Shown: positions 44,904 to 53,471 of the stretch, piece by piece
How positions within the stretch are numbered: position 1 is the stretch's first letter
Layout of the letters: the number at the start of each line of letters is the position of its first letter
From: Chitinophaga flava
GTDB lineage: Bacteria; Bacteroidota; Bacteroidia; Chitinophagales; Chitinophagaceae
NCBI RefSeq assembly: GCF_003308995.1
Contig: NZ_QFFJ01000002.1
Location: 2,108,001-2,172,000, forward strand
Direction of reading: 5' to 3'
Length of the DNA stretch: 64,000 nt
Position numbers and translations under genes: made by a program
Notes under the pieces: model-generated
Databases searched by the model: none
What the model was told of the DNA's origin: nothing
Seen by the model: only the letters and a program-made list of their open reading frames with translations

Positions 44904-45749
44904 ATGAAAAAACTGAGAAATGCATGGCTGCTGGCCGGCGGTTTAGCGGTGGCATTATTTGCGCAATCTGCCAAGGGTCAGGCCAGAGCAGATGCATTGG
45001 GTTGGAAACTGGGCGCACAGGCGTGGACGTTCAACCATTTTACCCTGGCAGAAGCGCTGGACAAAATGGACAGCTGCGGTATTCAATATGTGGAAGCGTT
45101 TCCGGGGCAGACCATCGGAGGTGGCATAGAAGGCAAGATGGATTACCATATGTCGCCCGACAAACAGGAGCAGGTAAAAAGCCTGATTAAAAAGAAACAC
45201 AAGGTACTGGTAGCATTTGGCGTGGTAGTACCCAATTCTGAAGCAGAATGGAGAATGTTGTTTGATTTCGCCAACAGGATGGGCATTCAGAGTATCACCA
45301 GCGAGCCGCAACCGGAGTACCTGGACCTGATCTCTTCTCTGTGTGACCGCTATAATATTAAACTGGCGATTCATGATCATCCTAAACCCAGTCACTACTG
45401 GCATCCCGACAGCGTACTGAATGCTATTCAGGGCAGAAGTAAATTAATGGGCGCCTGCGCAGATATCGGTCACTGGGTACGTTCCGGCCTGGACCCTGTA
45501 GAGTGCCTGAAAAAACTGAATGGTCATATTGTGAGCCTGCACTTTAAAGATCTGAATGGTAAAACAGAACAGTCGCACGACGTAATATGGGGCAACGGTG
45601 TATGTAAAATACCACAGGTGCTGGAAACACTGAAAGCGCAGAAATTCAAAGGTCTGTTCTCTGCTGAATACGAGTACAACTGGGATTACAACGTACCGGA
45701 AGTAAAAGAAAGCGCTGCTTACTGGAGACAGATGGTGAGCAATCTGTAA
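44904..45749 (+). CDS. Exported sugar phosphate isomerase/epimerase-like TIM-barrel protein
   Basis: A 281-residue protein with a signal peptide (MKKLRNAWLLAGGLAVALFA, cut near SAKGQA) and a xylose-isomerase-like TIM barrel. LAEALDKMDSCGIQYVEAFPG, LAIHDHPKPSHYWHP, MGACADIGHWVRSGLDPVECL and IVSLHFKDLNG carry the His, Asp and Glu metal ligands of the family. Exported members are common in Chitinophaga, and their substrates are largely unknown. The frame is open to 44841, but ATG at 44904 gives the signal peptide directly. Confidence 0.87.
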   Translation: MKKLRNAWLLAGGLAVALFAQSAKGQARADALGWKLGAQAWTFNHFTLAEALDKMDSCGIQYVEAFPGQTIGGGIEGKMDYHMSPDKQEQVKSLIKKKHKVLVAFGVVVPNSEAEWRMLFDFANRMGIQSITSEPQPEYLDLISSLCDRYNIKLAIHDHPKPSHYWHPDSVLNAIQGRSKLMGACADIGHWVRSGLDPVECLKKLNGHIVSLHFKDLNGKTEQSHDVIWGNGVCKIPQVLETLKAQKFKGLFSAEYEYNWDYNVPEVKESAAYWRQMVSNL

Positions 45750-45806
45750 CTGTGATGCATGTGATAATGCTGATGCTCCTGATGGGGCGAGGATAAAATA
45801 AAAAAA

Positions 45807-45828
45807 GCCCAGGACTGAAGTCCTGGGC
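45807..45828. terminator. Terminator formed by a REP-like palindrome
   Basis: GCCCAGGACT (45807-45816), GA, AGTCCTGGGC (45819-45828), flanked by AAAAAA and TTTTTTT, between converging genes. The core matches the palindromes at 11614, 38507 and 38574. Confidence 0.85.
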
Positions 45829-45854
45829 TTTTTTTATTTAAGCTGATTATTTGA

Positions 45855-48800
45855 TTATTTGGCGGAGTCCGGGGCTGCCTGAGGGGCAGCATTGGAGTCT
45901 TCCGTGCTTACGTGCTGCAGGCCCTCTTTGGGGTGTGCACCGGCACCGGAGCCGAAGTCGATCTTCATACGTTGCAGCCAGGCGATGAACTGTTCAGCAG
46001 TTTGTCCGTCGCGTTGCAGATCGCTGGTCATTCTGCTGGCAGGTAATGCCTGATAGTAACGAATTTGTTGTTCGCAGTCTTTGATGATCTGGTTGCTGAT
46101 CTCTTCTGCTCTTTTTACGTCACCAGCGATGTAGTGGGCGTAAACAGTTTGCAGGGAGGTGTAGTTGTGCATGTTACCCGGAGTGGTCATGGCGTAAGGG
46201 AAGTTGCCTTCCTTGATGTTTTTGTCCATGTATGTCAGCACGGAGATAGCGCTGTCTTTGGACTCACCGTTCTGTGTCATGGCCACGCTGAGGCGGGTGA
46301 AGGACTGACGCAGGTACAACAACATTTTGCGGTTAGGCTCATCGAAGTAAGTACCTGGTGTTTGTGCACCACCGAAGGCGAACTTGTGCATCAGGTTATC
46401 ATACATTGCGTTGATATTGGCGTTGATATCCATACCCAGCGGATCGTTGGCTGTTGGTTTAGGCAACGGCACCAGGTGATATGCCAGACCATCGGTTCTG
46501 AGATAATCGTTCAGGCCGAGGTCTGTAGGGCTGGTAAAGTAAATAGGTCTTTTCCAGTTGTTGGTGGCGATGATATCATAAACGGCCAGGTCATTTTTGA
46601 GCAGGTAGCTTTTGTTGATTTTGAAAGATACCTGTGGCAGTATTCTGGCAGAGTCTTTGGCGCCAACCACACCATATTTCAGGACTTCTTCCTTGTTAAC
46701 CGGGATAAACAGCTGGCGGGTAGGCAGGAAGTTTTCGGATCCGCCGTCCTGGGTGTTTACCTTGTTATGTTCATCATCACTTCCCATGAAGTCCATGATA
46801 TCTTTCAGGTTGAAGTATTTATCAGCCGGGATGTTTCCTGGGTCGAAAAAGCGGATGAAGTTGCGGGTTTCGCCCTGGTATTTATCAGCAGCCCAGGTCA
46901 TGGGCACTGCTGCGCTTTGGTTCACCATTCTGCGTTGCTGGTCGATATACCAGTCTACACCGAGGAGGCTGAGGTTGATCACCCTTATATCGGGGCGGAT
47001 GCCTTCTACTTCCTGTGCGTACCAGAGCGGGTAGGTATCGTTGTCACCAACGGTAAACAGGATCGCGTTTGGCTGGCAGGATTCGAGATAATCTTTAGCG
47101 ATATCTCTGGCGATGGTTTTGGTAGAGCGGTCATGGTCGTCCCATTCCTGGGCAGCCATCAGCACGGGTACGGCCAGGAGGCAGAGTGCAGTGGCGAGGG
47201 AAGGAGCGATGGTGCTGCTCATTTTCTTCTTAAGGAAGTTGTAAACAGACAGTACACCGAGTCCGATCCAGATAGCGAAAGCGTAGAAGGAACCTACATA
47301 GGCATAGTCACGCTCACGGGGTTGGTTACCGGCCTGGTTGAGGTACATTACGATCGCAATACCGGTAAAGAAGAACAGGAGCGACACAACGAGGGTGTCT
47401 TTGCGATGGTGATTGTAATGGAAGAAGAAGCCGAGAATACCAAGGATAAACGGAAGGAAGAACAGCGTGTTGTGTCCTTTATTGTTCCGGAGACTGTCAG
47501 GCATAAGGCTTTGGTCGCCATAGATCAGGTTATCGATGAAGGGGATACCGGAGATCCAGTTACCATCACGGACGTTGCCATAGCCTTGGGTATCGTTTTG
47601 TTTACCCACGAAGTTCCACATGAAGTAGCGGAAGTACATGAAGTTCATCTGGTATTGGATGAAGAACTTGATGTTGTCGCCAAAGGAAGGTTTTTCGTTG
47701 GCGTCGAGGCCGAGCCATGAGCGGTAGAAATCGGCGTGGCCCTGGTCGTTGCTGGCGTCCCATACGCGGGGGAAGAGCATCATGTCTTCTTTAGCGTATA
47801 CCGGTTCCATTTTTTTGCCGGCAACAACATATTTTTTTGCGCTACGGGCATAGATGTTACCGCCTTCGTTATATTTTTCCGGGCGGGCGGTGAAAACCTG
47901 TCCGTAGATGAGCGGGAAATCGCCATATTGTTCACGGCCGAGGTATCCTACGAGAGAGATAGGATTATCTACGTTGTACATGTTTACCGAAGGATTGGCT
48001 GTAGCGCGTACCATGGTAGTGATGTAGGTAGAATAACCAAGGAGTGTGAAGAGGATGAAGAGGATGGTCAGGCGGCTGAAGTGCACTAATTTTCCCTGGT
48101 CCAGCTTTATACCAAAGGTTTTGATAAAGAAAGGAATGAGCAGGAAAAAGGTGGCCAGCAGCAGTTTAATGAATACTACACCACCGCTTGTATCGTTGTA
48201 AGCTGGCACCAGAATGATGGTGGCGATCACGATCAGCGGGGCGTAGAGGCCGAATTTAGGTTTTCTCAGACCGATGAGGAGCAGGGCTACTACTACCGCG
48301 AAATAGAAGATAAATCCAGTGAAGAATCCCATTCCGAGGTTATTGACGAAGATTACGTCCATATAGCCGGAGGCTTTTACGGTATCCTGGATCAGGTATT
48401 TCTGGACCATGCCGGTGATGGCACAACCGAGGATGAAAGCCCAGAAGGTGCCCCAGCCGGTAGCTTTGAAGCGTCTGAAGTAGTACACCATTACGATAGC
48501 AGGAATGGTGAGGAGGTTGAGCAGGTGAACCCCGATGGAGAGGCCCAGGAGGTAACCGATCAGTACGAGCCATCTGTCGGCATAGGGCTCGTCTGCTTCG
48601 TTTTCCCATTTGAGTATGGCCCAGAACACGATGGCGGTGAAGAAGGAGGACATGCCGTATACTTCACCTTCCACAGCGGAGAACCAGAATGAATCAGAAA
48701 AGGTATAGGCCAGGGCACCTACGGCGCCTGCGCCCATGATAGCGATCATTTTTTCACGGGAAATCTCTTCACCGGCTTTTACCATCAGACGACGGGCAAA

Positions 48801-49091
48801 GTGCGTAATAGTCCAGAAGAGGAACAGGATGGTGAAACCACTGGCGATGGCGGTCATGGTGTTAACACCGAGAGCGGCCTGTGAGGGTTTCAGAAACATG
48901 CTGAAGATTCTTCCGAGCAATACGAACAGGGGTGCTCCGGGAGGGTGGGGGATTTGTACTTTGTACGCAGTGGAAATAAACTCACCGCAGTCCCACAAAC
49001 TGGCCGTGGCCTCCATAGTCATGATGTAAACAGAGCAGGCAATGATGCAAATCACCCAGCCAACTATGTTGTTGGTCCTTTTAAAATTCAT
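45855..49091 (-). CDS. DUF2723 family membrane protein (putative protein O-mannosyltransferase-like)
   Basis: A 1078-residue protein with about 12-14 hydrophobic segments in the first 600 residues and a large soluble C-terminal part. The N-terminal SLWDCGEFISTAYKVQIPHPPGAPLFVLLGR is the DUF2723 hallmark; the Asp and Glu in the first loop are placed as in GT-C glycosyltransferases such as POMT. Later NQAGNQPRERDYAYVGSFYAFAIWIGLG is also typical for Bacteroidota members. It is likely to glycosylate exported proteins or lipids; this is inference from the fold. Single gene. Confidence 0.9.
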   Translation of the reverse strand: MNFKRTNNIVGWVICIIACSVYIMTMEATASLWDCGEFISTAYKVQIPHPPGAPLFVLLGRIFSMFLKPSQAALGVNTMTAIASGFTILFLFWTITHFARRLMVKAGEEISREKMIAIMGAGAVGALAYTFSDSFWFSAVEGEVYGMSSFFTAIVFWAILKWENEADEPYADRWLVLIGYLLGLSIGVHLLNLLTIPAIVMVYYFRRFKATGWGTFWAFILGCAITGMVQKYLIQDTVKASGYMDVIFVNNLGMGFFTGFIFYFAVVVALLLIGLRKPKFGLYAPLIVIATIILVPAYNDTSGGVVFIKLLLATFFLLIPFFIKTFGIKLDQGKLVHFSRLTILFILFTLLGYSTYITTMVRATANPSVNMYNVDNPISLVGYLGREQYGDFPLIYGQVFTARPEKYNEGGNIYARSAKKYVVAGKKMEPVYAKEDMMLFPRVWDASNDQGHADFYRSWLGLDANEKPSFGDNIKFFIQYQMNFMYFRYFMWNFVGKQNDTQGYGNVRDGNWISGIPFIDNLIYGDQSLMPDSLRNNKGHNTLFFLPFILGILGFFFHYNHHRKDTLVVSLLFFFTGIAIVMYLNQAGNQPRERDYAYVGSFYAFAIWIGLGVLSVYNFLKKKMSSTIAPSLATALCLLAVPVLMAAQEWDDHDRSTKTIARDIAKDYLESCQPNAILFTVGDNDTYPLWYAQEVEGIRPDIRVINLSLLGVDWYIDQQRRMVNQSAAVPMTWAADKYQGETRNFIRFFDPGNIPADKYFNLKDIMDFMGSDDEHNKVNTQDGGSENFLPTRQLFIPVNKEEVLKYGVVGAKDSARILPQVSFKINKSYLLKNDLAVYDIIATNNWKRPIYFTSPTDLGLNDYLRTDGLAYHLVPLPKPTANDPLGMDINANINAMYDNLMHKFAFGGAQTPGTYFDEPNRKMLLYLRQSFTRLSVAMTQNGESKDSAISVLTYMDKNIKEGNFPYAMTTPGNMHNYTSLQTVYAHYIAGDVKRAEEISNQIIKDCEQQIRYYQALPASRMTSDLQRDGQTAEQFIAWLQRMKIDFGSGAGAHPKEGLQHVSTEDSNAAPQAAPDSAK

Positions 49092-49111
49092 AAGGTTGTT
49101 TTAAGGTCCGA

Positions 49112-49119
49112 CAAAAATA
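49112..49119 (-). promoter_or_regulatory. -7 box upstream of the DUF2723 gene
   Basis: Minus-strand TATTTTTG, a full match to TAnnTTTG, 20 bases before the ATG. No TTG at the usual distance. Confidence 0.45.
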
Positions 49120-49262
49120 TAAAAAGTGGCAAATTATGCTAATCTGCTGAACAGTTTTAACTTTTTGTAAATATCTTTTTAATTGTTAGCTATAATCTTG
49201 AATAGTAGCTGGTTTGAAGGGAATTAAAATTGCATTAGAGCTCCCTGGCTGCCAGTGTGGAT

Positions 49263-49556
49263 TCAGGCTTTATAGGCCTCTGTAACGGTCCATGCTGCTG
49301 GTTTTGCGCAAAACAGCACTTTAGTGGCGGCCCATGTTTCCCGAAAGAGATCTGATTGCCGATAGGCTTCCAGAGCCGCTTCCGACTCCCATTGGCTGAA
49401 GGTAAAGAAGGTGTTGCCGGAGGCCGGGTGTTCCCATAGTTCGAGGTGGAGGCATCCGGGGTAATGGCGGATGGATTGTTGTTGCCGGGCAAACAGTTCC
49501 CGGAAGGAACTTACCTTGTCGGGGGTAAATTCCATTTTAACGAGTCTGTTAATCAT
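49263..49556 (-). CDS. Antibiotic biosynthesis monooxygenase (ABM) family protein
   Basis: A 97-residue protein of the dimeric alpha+beta-barrel ABM type: MINRLVKMEFTPDKVSSFRELF, HYPGCLHLELWEHP, FFTFSQWESEAALEAYRQSDLFRETWA. Members act as quinol or heme-related monooxygenases; the substrate is unknown. Its ATG overlaps the stop of the preceding SAM-hydrolase gene as ATGA (49553-49556). Confidence 0.85.
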   Translation of the reverse strand: MINRLVKMEFTPDKVSSFRELFARQQQSIRHYPGCLHLELWEHPASGNTFFTFSQWESEAALEAYRQSDLFRETWAATKVLFCAKPAAWTVTEAYKA

Positions 49557-50380
49557 TGAAAAATAATTCTGACAGTTTGGTAGAATGAGAGTTGCTGGAA
49601 GCCGGTGGGCTGGGTTAGCTGGTCCCTGCGGAATCCCTGCAGGCCAAACAGGCCGGCGGCATTTCCTTTGTTGATGGCTATTTCGAGGTAGCCGGCAGCG
49701 TTAAACAGGGCCAGTTTCTGGCCTTCAGGTACATCAGCGTAAGTTTCACTGATCTGGTTGATCACTTCATTGCGGCGGAAAAATATCTGAAAGCGACGGT
49801 TCCTGCGCTGGGCATTGAACTGATCGCGGGTGATATTGACCACTACGTTTTCGAAGCTGTCGATATGGATAATCTGGCCTTCGATGAAATCATCGCCCAC
49901 CAAAGGCTGCAGGTTATGTTTAATATGGATGCTTTGGGTGAGCGGGGCTATTTCTCCCAGGGCTTTGCCTCTGCTGAGTTCACGGGCGGCCATGGCCAGC
50001 TGTTGTATGATGGTGAACGTGTTTTTGGGAGCATGGGCCGGCAGGGGTATTTTAACCACCTTTTCAGGCATGCCACCAGCAATCATGGTCAGCAGGCCAT
50101 TATCGGCGCAACCGATATATTGTCCGTTATGTTCGGCCACCAGCACATGATCGGGGCGGCGGTCGAACAGATTGATCAGTACAAAATGGAAAGTACCCAG
50201 CGGAAACCAGGCGAAGGCACTCTTACAGATATACGTTGCCTGCGGCAGGTTAAAAGGGCTGATATGATGGGTTATGTCCGTAACATGACATTCCGGGCAG
50301 TAATGCCAGAGTTGCCCTTTGATGGCACCTACCAGGTAATCCTGCATCCCTATGTCTGATGTTAATGTTATAATGGACAT
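49553..50380 (-). CDS. SAM hydroxide adenosyltransferase-like protein (DUF62)
   Basis: A 275-residue protein of the SAM-dependent chlorinase/fluorinase/hydrolase family, which cleaves SAM to adenosine and methionine. TSDIGMQDYLVGAIKG (residues 7-22), CHVTDITHHISPFNLPQA and CADNGLLTMIAGG fit the family. The usual VVDPGVGT-R stretch is replaced by LINLFDRRPDHVLVAEHNG, so it is a divergent branch and activity needs care. It is followed, overlapping, by the ABM gene. Confidence 0.82.
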   Translation of the reverse strand: MSIITLTSDIGMQDYLVGAIKGQLWHYCPECHVTDITHHISPFNLPQATYICKSAFAWFPLGTFHFVLINLFDRRPDHVLVAEHNGQYIGCADNGLLTMIAGGMPEKVVKIPLPAHAPKNTFTIIQQLAMAARELSRGKALGEIAPLTQSIHIKHNLQPLVGDDFIEGQIIHIDSFENVVVNITRDQFNAQRRNRRFQIFFRRNEVINQISETYADVPEGQKLALFNAAGYLEIAINKGNAAGLFGLQGFRRDQLTQPTGFQQLSFYQTVRIIFQ

Positions 50381-50587
50381 GCCAGAAAATCTAAATCCAA
50401 GCGCAATACACTAAATTCACATTTCAACTCCCTCTCCCTGCTTATCGAACCCGTATCACATCTGAATGGCCGCCTGGAATGGTCGCTCTCCTCCCAAAAA
50501 GGGTGCCATGGGGTTTTAAATGCAATCTCTTTGCAAATAAAGGTAAAAATACCGATGGCGCCTTATTTTAAGCTGAAATTTTGATTT

Positions 50588-51400
50588 TTATTGCAGTGGA
50601 GAATTGGGTTCTTTCTTAAAGTGGCTGTAAACAAGACCGTCAAGCAGACCCGGTACCAGTTTGTTGAGCCATACAGTCAGTTTGCCCTGGCCGGTAAGTA
50701 CAAGGGTTCTTTTACGTTTGCTGATTGCTTTGGCAATGGCTGCAGCCACCGCTTCGGCACTCATCAGCTTATCCTCATTGAGCGGGGTTTCACTCTGCGC
50801 CTGTCCTTCCTGGTTGAGCGCTGTATTCCGTATATTCGAAGCCGTAAACCCAGGACATACCCACATTACGTTAACGCCTGTATGCAGATTCTCCGTACGC
50901 AACGCCTCCATAAAGCCCTGCATCGCAAACTTGGACGCCGAATAACCTGTACGTCCCGGCAAACCACGATAACCGGCAATAGAAGATACTCCCACAATAG
51001 TGCCTTTGGCAGCCAGTATAGCCGGAAAAGCGTATTTCGTGCAATAAACAGTGCCCCAGAAATTAATGTCCATCAGCGATTTCAATACACTCAGGTCCAG
51101 ATCACGGAACAAGGCACGCATAGAAATACCCGCATTGTTGATCAACACATCAATACGGCCAAACCGTGCCATCGTAGCTTCCATAAAAGCCTTGCAATCC
51201 GCTTCCACACTCACATCCGCCACAAAGATAAACAAGGAGGGATGGTTGATCTCATTGCGCAAAGCTTCCAGGGCCGGTAACTTACGGCCACATACAGCTA
51301 CAGCAGCACCCTGCTGTAACATCTCCATCACCAATGCTTTTCCAATGCCCGACGATCCGCCGGTAATAACTACTGTCTTGTTCTGAAAGTAAGTTTTCAT
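50588..51400 (-). CDS. Short-chain dehydrogenase/reductase (SDR)
   Basis: A 270-residue classical SDR. NAD(P)-binding TGGSSGIG (residues 13-20), NNAG (88-91), catalytic Ser140, Tyr153 and Lys157 (YSASK). Together with a C-terminal basic helix, KRKRTLVLTGQGKLTVWLNKLVPGLLDGLVYSHF, this resembles the SDR7-type group acting on lipophilic alcohols. The frame is open to 51421, but ATG at 51400 (MKTYFQNKTVVITGG) fits better. Stand-alone. Confidence 0.9.
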   Translation of the reverse strand: MKTYFQNKTVVITGGSSGIGKALVMEMLQQGAAVAVCGRKLPALEALRNEINHPSLFIFVADVSVEADCKAFMEATMARFGRIDVLINNAGISMRALFRDLDLSVLKSLMDINFWGTVYCTKYAFPAILAAKGTIVGVSSIAGYRGLPGRTGYSASKFAMQGFMEALRTENLHTGVNVMWVCPGFTASNIRNTALNQEGQAQSETPLNEDKLMSAEAVAAAIAKAISKRKRTLVLTGQGKLTVWLNKLVPGLLDGLVYSHFKKEPNSPLQ

Positions 51401-51563
51401 GGGTATATTTTTGCATTGCAAAAATAGGCGAGAAGTTCATAGTAACAGCATTTTATTATAGGACTGATACAAATCTGTACAGCGCCTTCAGAAAAAATAT
51501 TAGCTTGAAATGCTTTGTGGTGGCTTGTTTTGTGTGTTGTGGGTGAAATTTTTTTGTAAAAAC

Positions 51564-51593
51564 TTGTTTAAAAATAAATTATTCCTATTTTTG
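51564..51593 (+). promoter_or_regulatory. Promoter of tRNA-Lys
   Basis: TTG (51564-51566), 19 bases, TATTTTTG (51586-51593), then the tRNA 28 bases later. Same architecture as the tRNA-Cys promoter. Confidence 0.8.
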
Positions 51594-51621
51594 CACCCGC
51601 TTAAACAGCAATACAGTAAAG

Positions 51622-51694
51622 GATTCCGTAGCTCAGTTGGTAGAGCAATACACTTTTAATGTATGGGTCCTGGGTTCGAGTCCCAGCGGGATCA
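51622..51694 (+). tRNA. tRNA-Lys (anticodon TTT)
   Basis: Acceptor GATTCCG (51622-51628) pairs CGGGATC (51687-51693) with one T-G pair. The anticodon arm is ATACA-CTTTTAA-TGTAT, anticodon TTT. The T arm is CTGGG-TTCGAGT-CCCAG. CCA is not encoded, unlike in the tRNA-Cys gene. Confidence 0.95.
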
Positions 51695-51707
51695 CAGATA
51701 AGTTTTA

Positions 51708-51738
51708 AACCTCGCGCATGGCGCGGGGTTTTGTTTTT
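51708..51738 (+). terminator. Terminator after tRNA-Lys
   Basis: AACCTCGCGC (51708-51717), loop ATG, GCGCGGGGTT (51721-51730), followed by TTGTTTTTT. Confidence 0.88.
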
Positions 51739-51854
51739 TAGTTGAGTTTCTTTTGTGTGACCTTGACTTCTTTCCCGTATTTTATACAGGTTAACCAGCT
51801 TATGACAAGATGTTGAAATTCTCCTCGATCTGAATTAATAACCTGTTAGTAGTT

Positions 51855-52550
51855 TTAATAATCATCCATATCAATATTGTCGAAAGCTTCATTTCGATAC
51901 ATCGGACAGTAAAATAGTAACTCCTTCATACCTTTTATTTTCTTAAATCCCCAAGATTGATAATAATTGCTCAATGACTTTGTAGCTACCTTTTTATTTT
52001 TTTCGAATTTTCCCAAATCTAGTTTGGGTAATAGTGCTTTTTTATTTTTAGGATGTTCAAATTGCAATGGGTAAGGTTGTAGTATGAAAAGTTCACAATT
52101 GTCAAAGCGCCAGACTAAATCCTTAAATACTTTTGCTCCAATGCCTTTGCCTCTAAATTTTGGTATAATGCCTATGGTCTCAATGATACATAGTCTACTG
52201 CAATCAAACTCCAAATCAGGGAATTCTTTTAAAACTGGTTTTTTAAAAGTACGTTTTCCAAAATCATAAAAACCCTGACTGTGACGAAAAGTATATTCAT
52301 AGGTATCAAACATTTCATAGATGTTAAAACCTTCTGCTTCTGCTTGACCTAAGGAGATGATTTTGAAATCCATTTCACCCGCATATTCATTAAAGGAATT
52401 ATCGGCATATTCTCCTGCATACAGAACAGCTTTATATTCTGTTATACAGTCGCTTGCTTCAGGGGCGTGAATACCAGATGAAAACTTGTATTCTACATTT
52501 ATAGTTAAGAAATCGTCTTCCATATCCATAGATAAAAAATCGTCAGCCAT
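51855..52550 (-). CDS. GNAT-like acetyltransferase, AT-rich
   Basis: A 231-residue protein. The CoA-binding motif of GNAT enzymes is seen in IETIGIIPKFRGKGIGAKVFKDLV (RGKGIG at about residues 137-142), and SWGFKKIKGMKELLF near the C-terminus fits the last strands. The N-terminal 110 residues are acidic and not recognised. The gene is clearly more AT-rich than the neighbours and stands alone beside tRNA-Lys, which fits recent acquisition. Acceptor unknown. Confidence 0.7.
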   Translation of the reverse strand: MADDFLSMDMEDDFLTINVEYKFSSGIHAPEASDCITEYKAVLYAGEYADNSFNEYAGEMDFKIISLGQAEAEGFNIYEMFDTYEYTFRHSQGFYDFGKRTFKKPVLKEFPDLEFDCSRLCIIETIGIIPKFRGKGIGAKVFKDLVWRFDNCELFILQPYPLQFEHPKNKKALLPKLDLGKFEKNKKVATKSLSNYYQSWGFKKIKGMKELLFYCPMYRNEAFDNIDMDDY

Positions 52551-53141
52551 TTTATTATATTAATATCTGACTAAAATAAAAAAAAGGGGCATAAAACTTT
52601 CAGTGGTTGAAAGTTATATTTCAAGATCGCTCTGGGTCTAAAGATAAAGGTTAAAATAATTCCAATGATAGGACAGGCGCGTAATTTTTTTTGTCCAATA
52701 GTTTTCTCAGAAGATTGTTTCGGGGTAGTGAAGTGCTCCCTTTAACATCCAACAAACTGAATTTGTATAATAGTATGTAGAATACAAATTTCCCTTTGTG
52801 GCAGGATGGCAGTTTGAGTGAACGGGTACGTATCTGGCCAGTGACTCAGGAAACTTGTCATGGGAAGCCAGGCTGCCTTTACAGGCTGCAATCGCAGAGA
52901 ATCCTCACGCTACACTTGTACCACCGATAGGCATTAGCCACCAGCAATTTTCATTTACCCTGAATAAATTTGCACCCGCGAGTTTTATACTGGAGATGTA
53001 AAATCCTTCCTGCAAGCTAGGTAGCAAAGATCGGATAACCTTTTGCCGCACCAGAAAATCCCCCTTTTACGGGATTGTATACACGTGAATTTAGATGTAC
53101 CTTAATAGTCTACCTGTTTTTTTACGTCTAATTGAAAAACT
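52551..53141. other. Intergenic region with gene debris
   Basis: 591 bases. It includes a small hairpin AACTTTCA/TGAAAGTT (52595-52602 with 52608-52615), a possible 3'-end gene remnant (52822-53001), and the upstream region of the small peptide gene at 53142. A possible promoter for that gene is TTG at 53075-53077, then 20 bases, then TACCTTAA, which is a weak match. Confidence 0.5.
52822..53001 (+). pseudogene. Possible 3' remnant of a larger gene
   Basis: A stop-bounded frame of 59 codons without a start codon, between TGA at 52819 and TAA at 52999. The end ..ENPHATLVPP..FSFTLNKFAPASFILEM has the feel of the C-terminal beta-domain of a GH51-type arabinofuranosidase, but this is a weak impression. 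The composition is protein-like, and no promoter or start fits, so decay of an older gene is likely. Confidence 0.25.
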
Positions 53142-53312
53142 ATGAAAAAGAAAATTCATTTACCTAAACTCAGTTTGAACAAAAAAGTAGTGGCGCCTTT
53201 GATGGCTCCTCAAGCCGCTATGATGGCCGGAACAAGAATTTCTGACCCTTTGACGGAAAATCCCTGTGATCCGCTGCCCACCTTTGTGGTTTGTACTCGT
53301 AGGGCCTGCTGA
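53142..53312 (+). CDS. Small RiPP precursor-like peptide, class I lanthipeptide type
   Basis: A 56-residue peptide with the leader MKKKIHLPKLSLNKKVVAPL, which matches the Bacteroidota class I lanthipeptide leader pattern (basic start, then LxLNKxxIAxL). The putative core is rich in the residues needed for lanthionine formation: Thr31, Ser34, Thr38, Thr47, Thr52 and Cys42, Cys51, Cys56, with Cys as the last residue. The gene has its own terminator just behind it, and no other gene overlaps it. No LanB/LanC, protease or exporter gene is seen in the window, so any modifying enzymes would be encoded elsewhere, as is known for scattered precursors. The family call rests on the leader pattern only. 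Confidence 0.6.
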   Translation: MKKKIHLPKLSLNKKVVAPLMAPQAAMMAGTRISDPLTENPCDPLPTFVVCTRRAC

Positions 53313-53342
53313 TTGCTATTGATCCGGCATTGGTGAAACAAA

Positions 53343-53375
53343 AACCTTCAGTTCCAAAGAGCTGAAGGTTTTTTT
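53343..53375 (+). terminator. Terminator of the small peptide gene
   Basis: AACCTTCAG (53343-53351) pairs CTGAAGGTT (53362-53370), followed by TTTTT. It separates the peptide gene from the fecI-like operon. Confidence 0.88.
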
Positions 53376-53441
53376 ATATAACGAAAGGTAGATAATAGTA
53401 TTGAGCTCAACAGATTAAGGAACTTTTAACAAGTGTTTTGT

Positions 53442-53449
53442 TACCTTTG
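53442..53449 (+). promoter_or_regulatory. -7 box of the FecI-like operon
   Basis: TACCTTTG, full match to TAnnTTTG, 22 bases before the ATG at 53472. The -33 region has no clear TTG. Confidence 0.5.
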
Positions 53450-53471
53450 GCACTGAAGTTTATCTCCTTAC

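Noticed and set aside
46065..47720. 551-codon open frame antisense to the DUF2723 gene
   Set aside because: The minus-strand protein is clearly a DUF2723 member; the antisense translation shows low-complexity Val/Gly/Asp and no domain.
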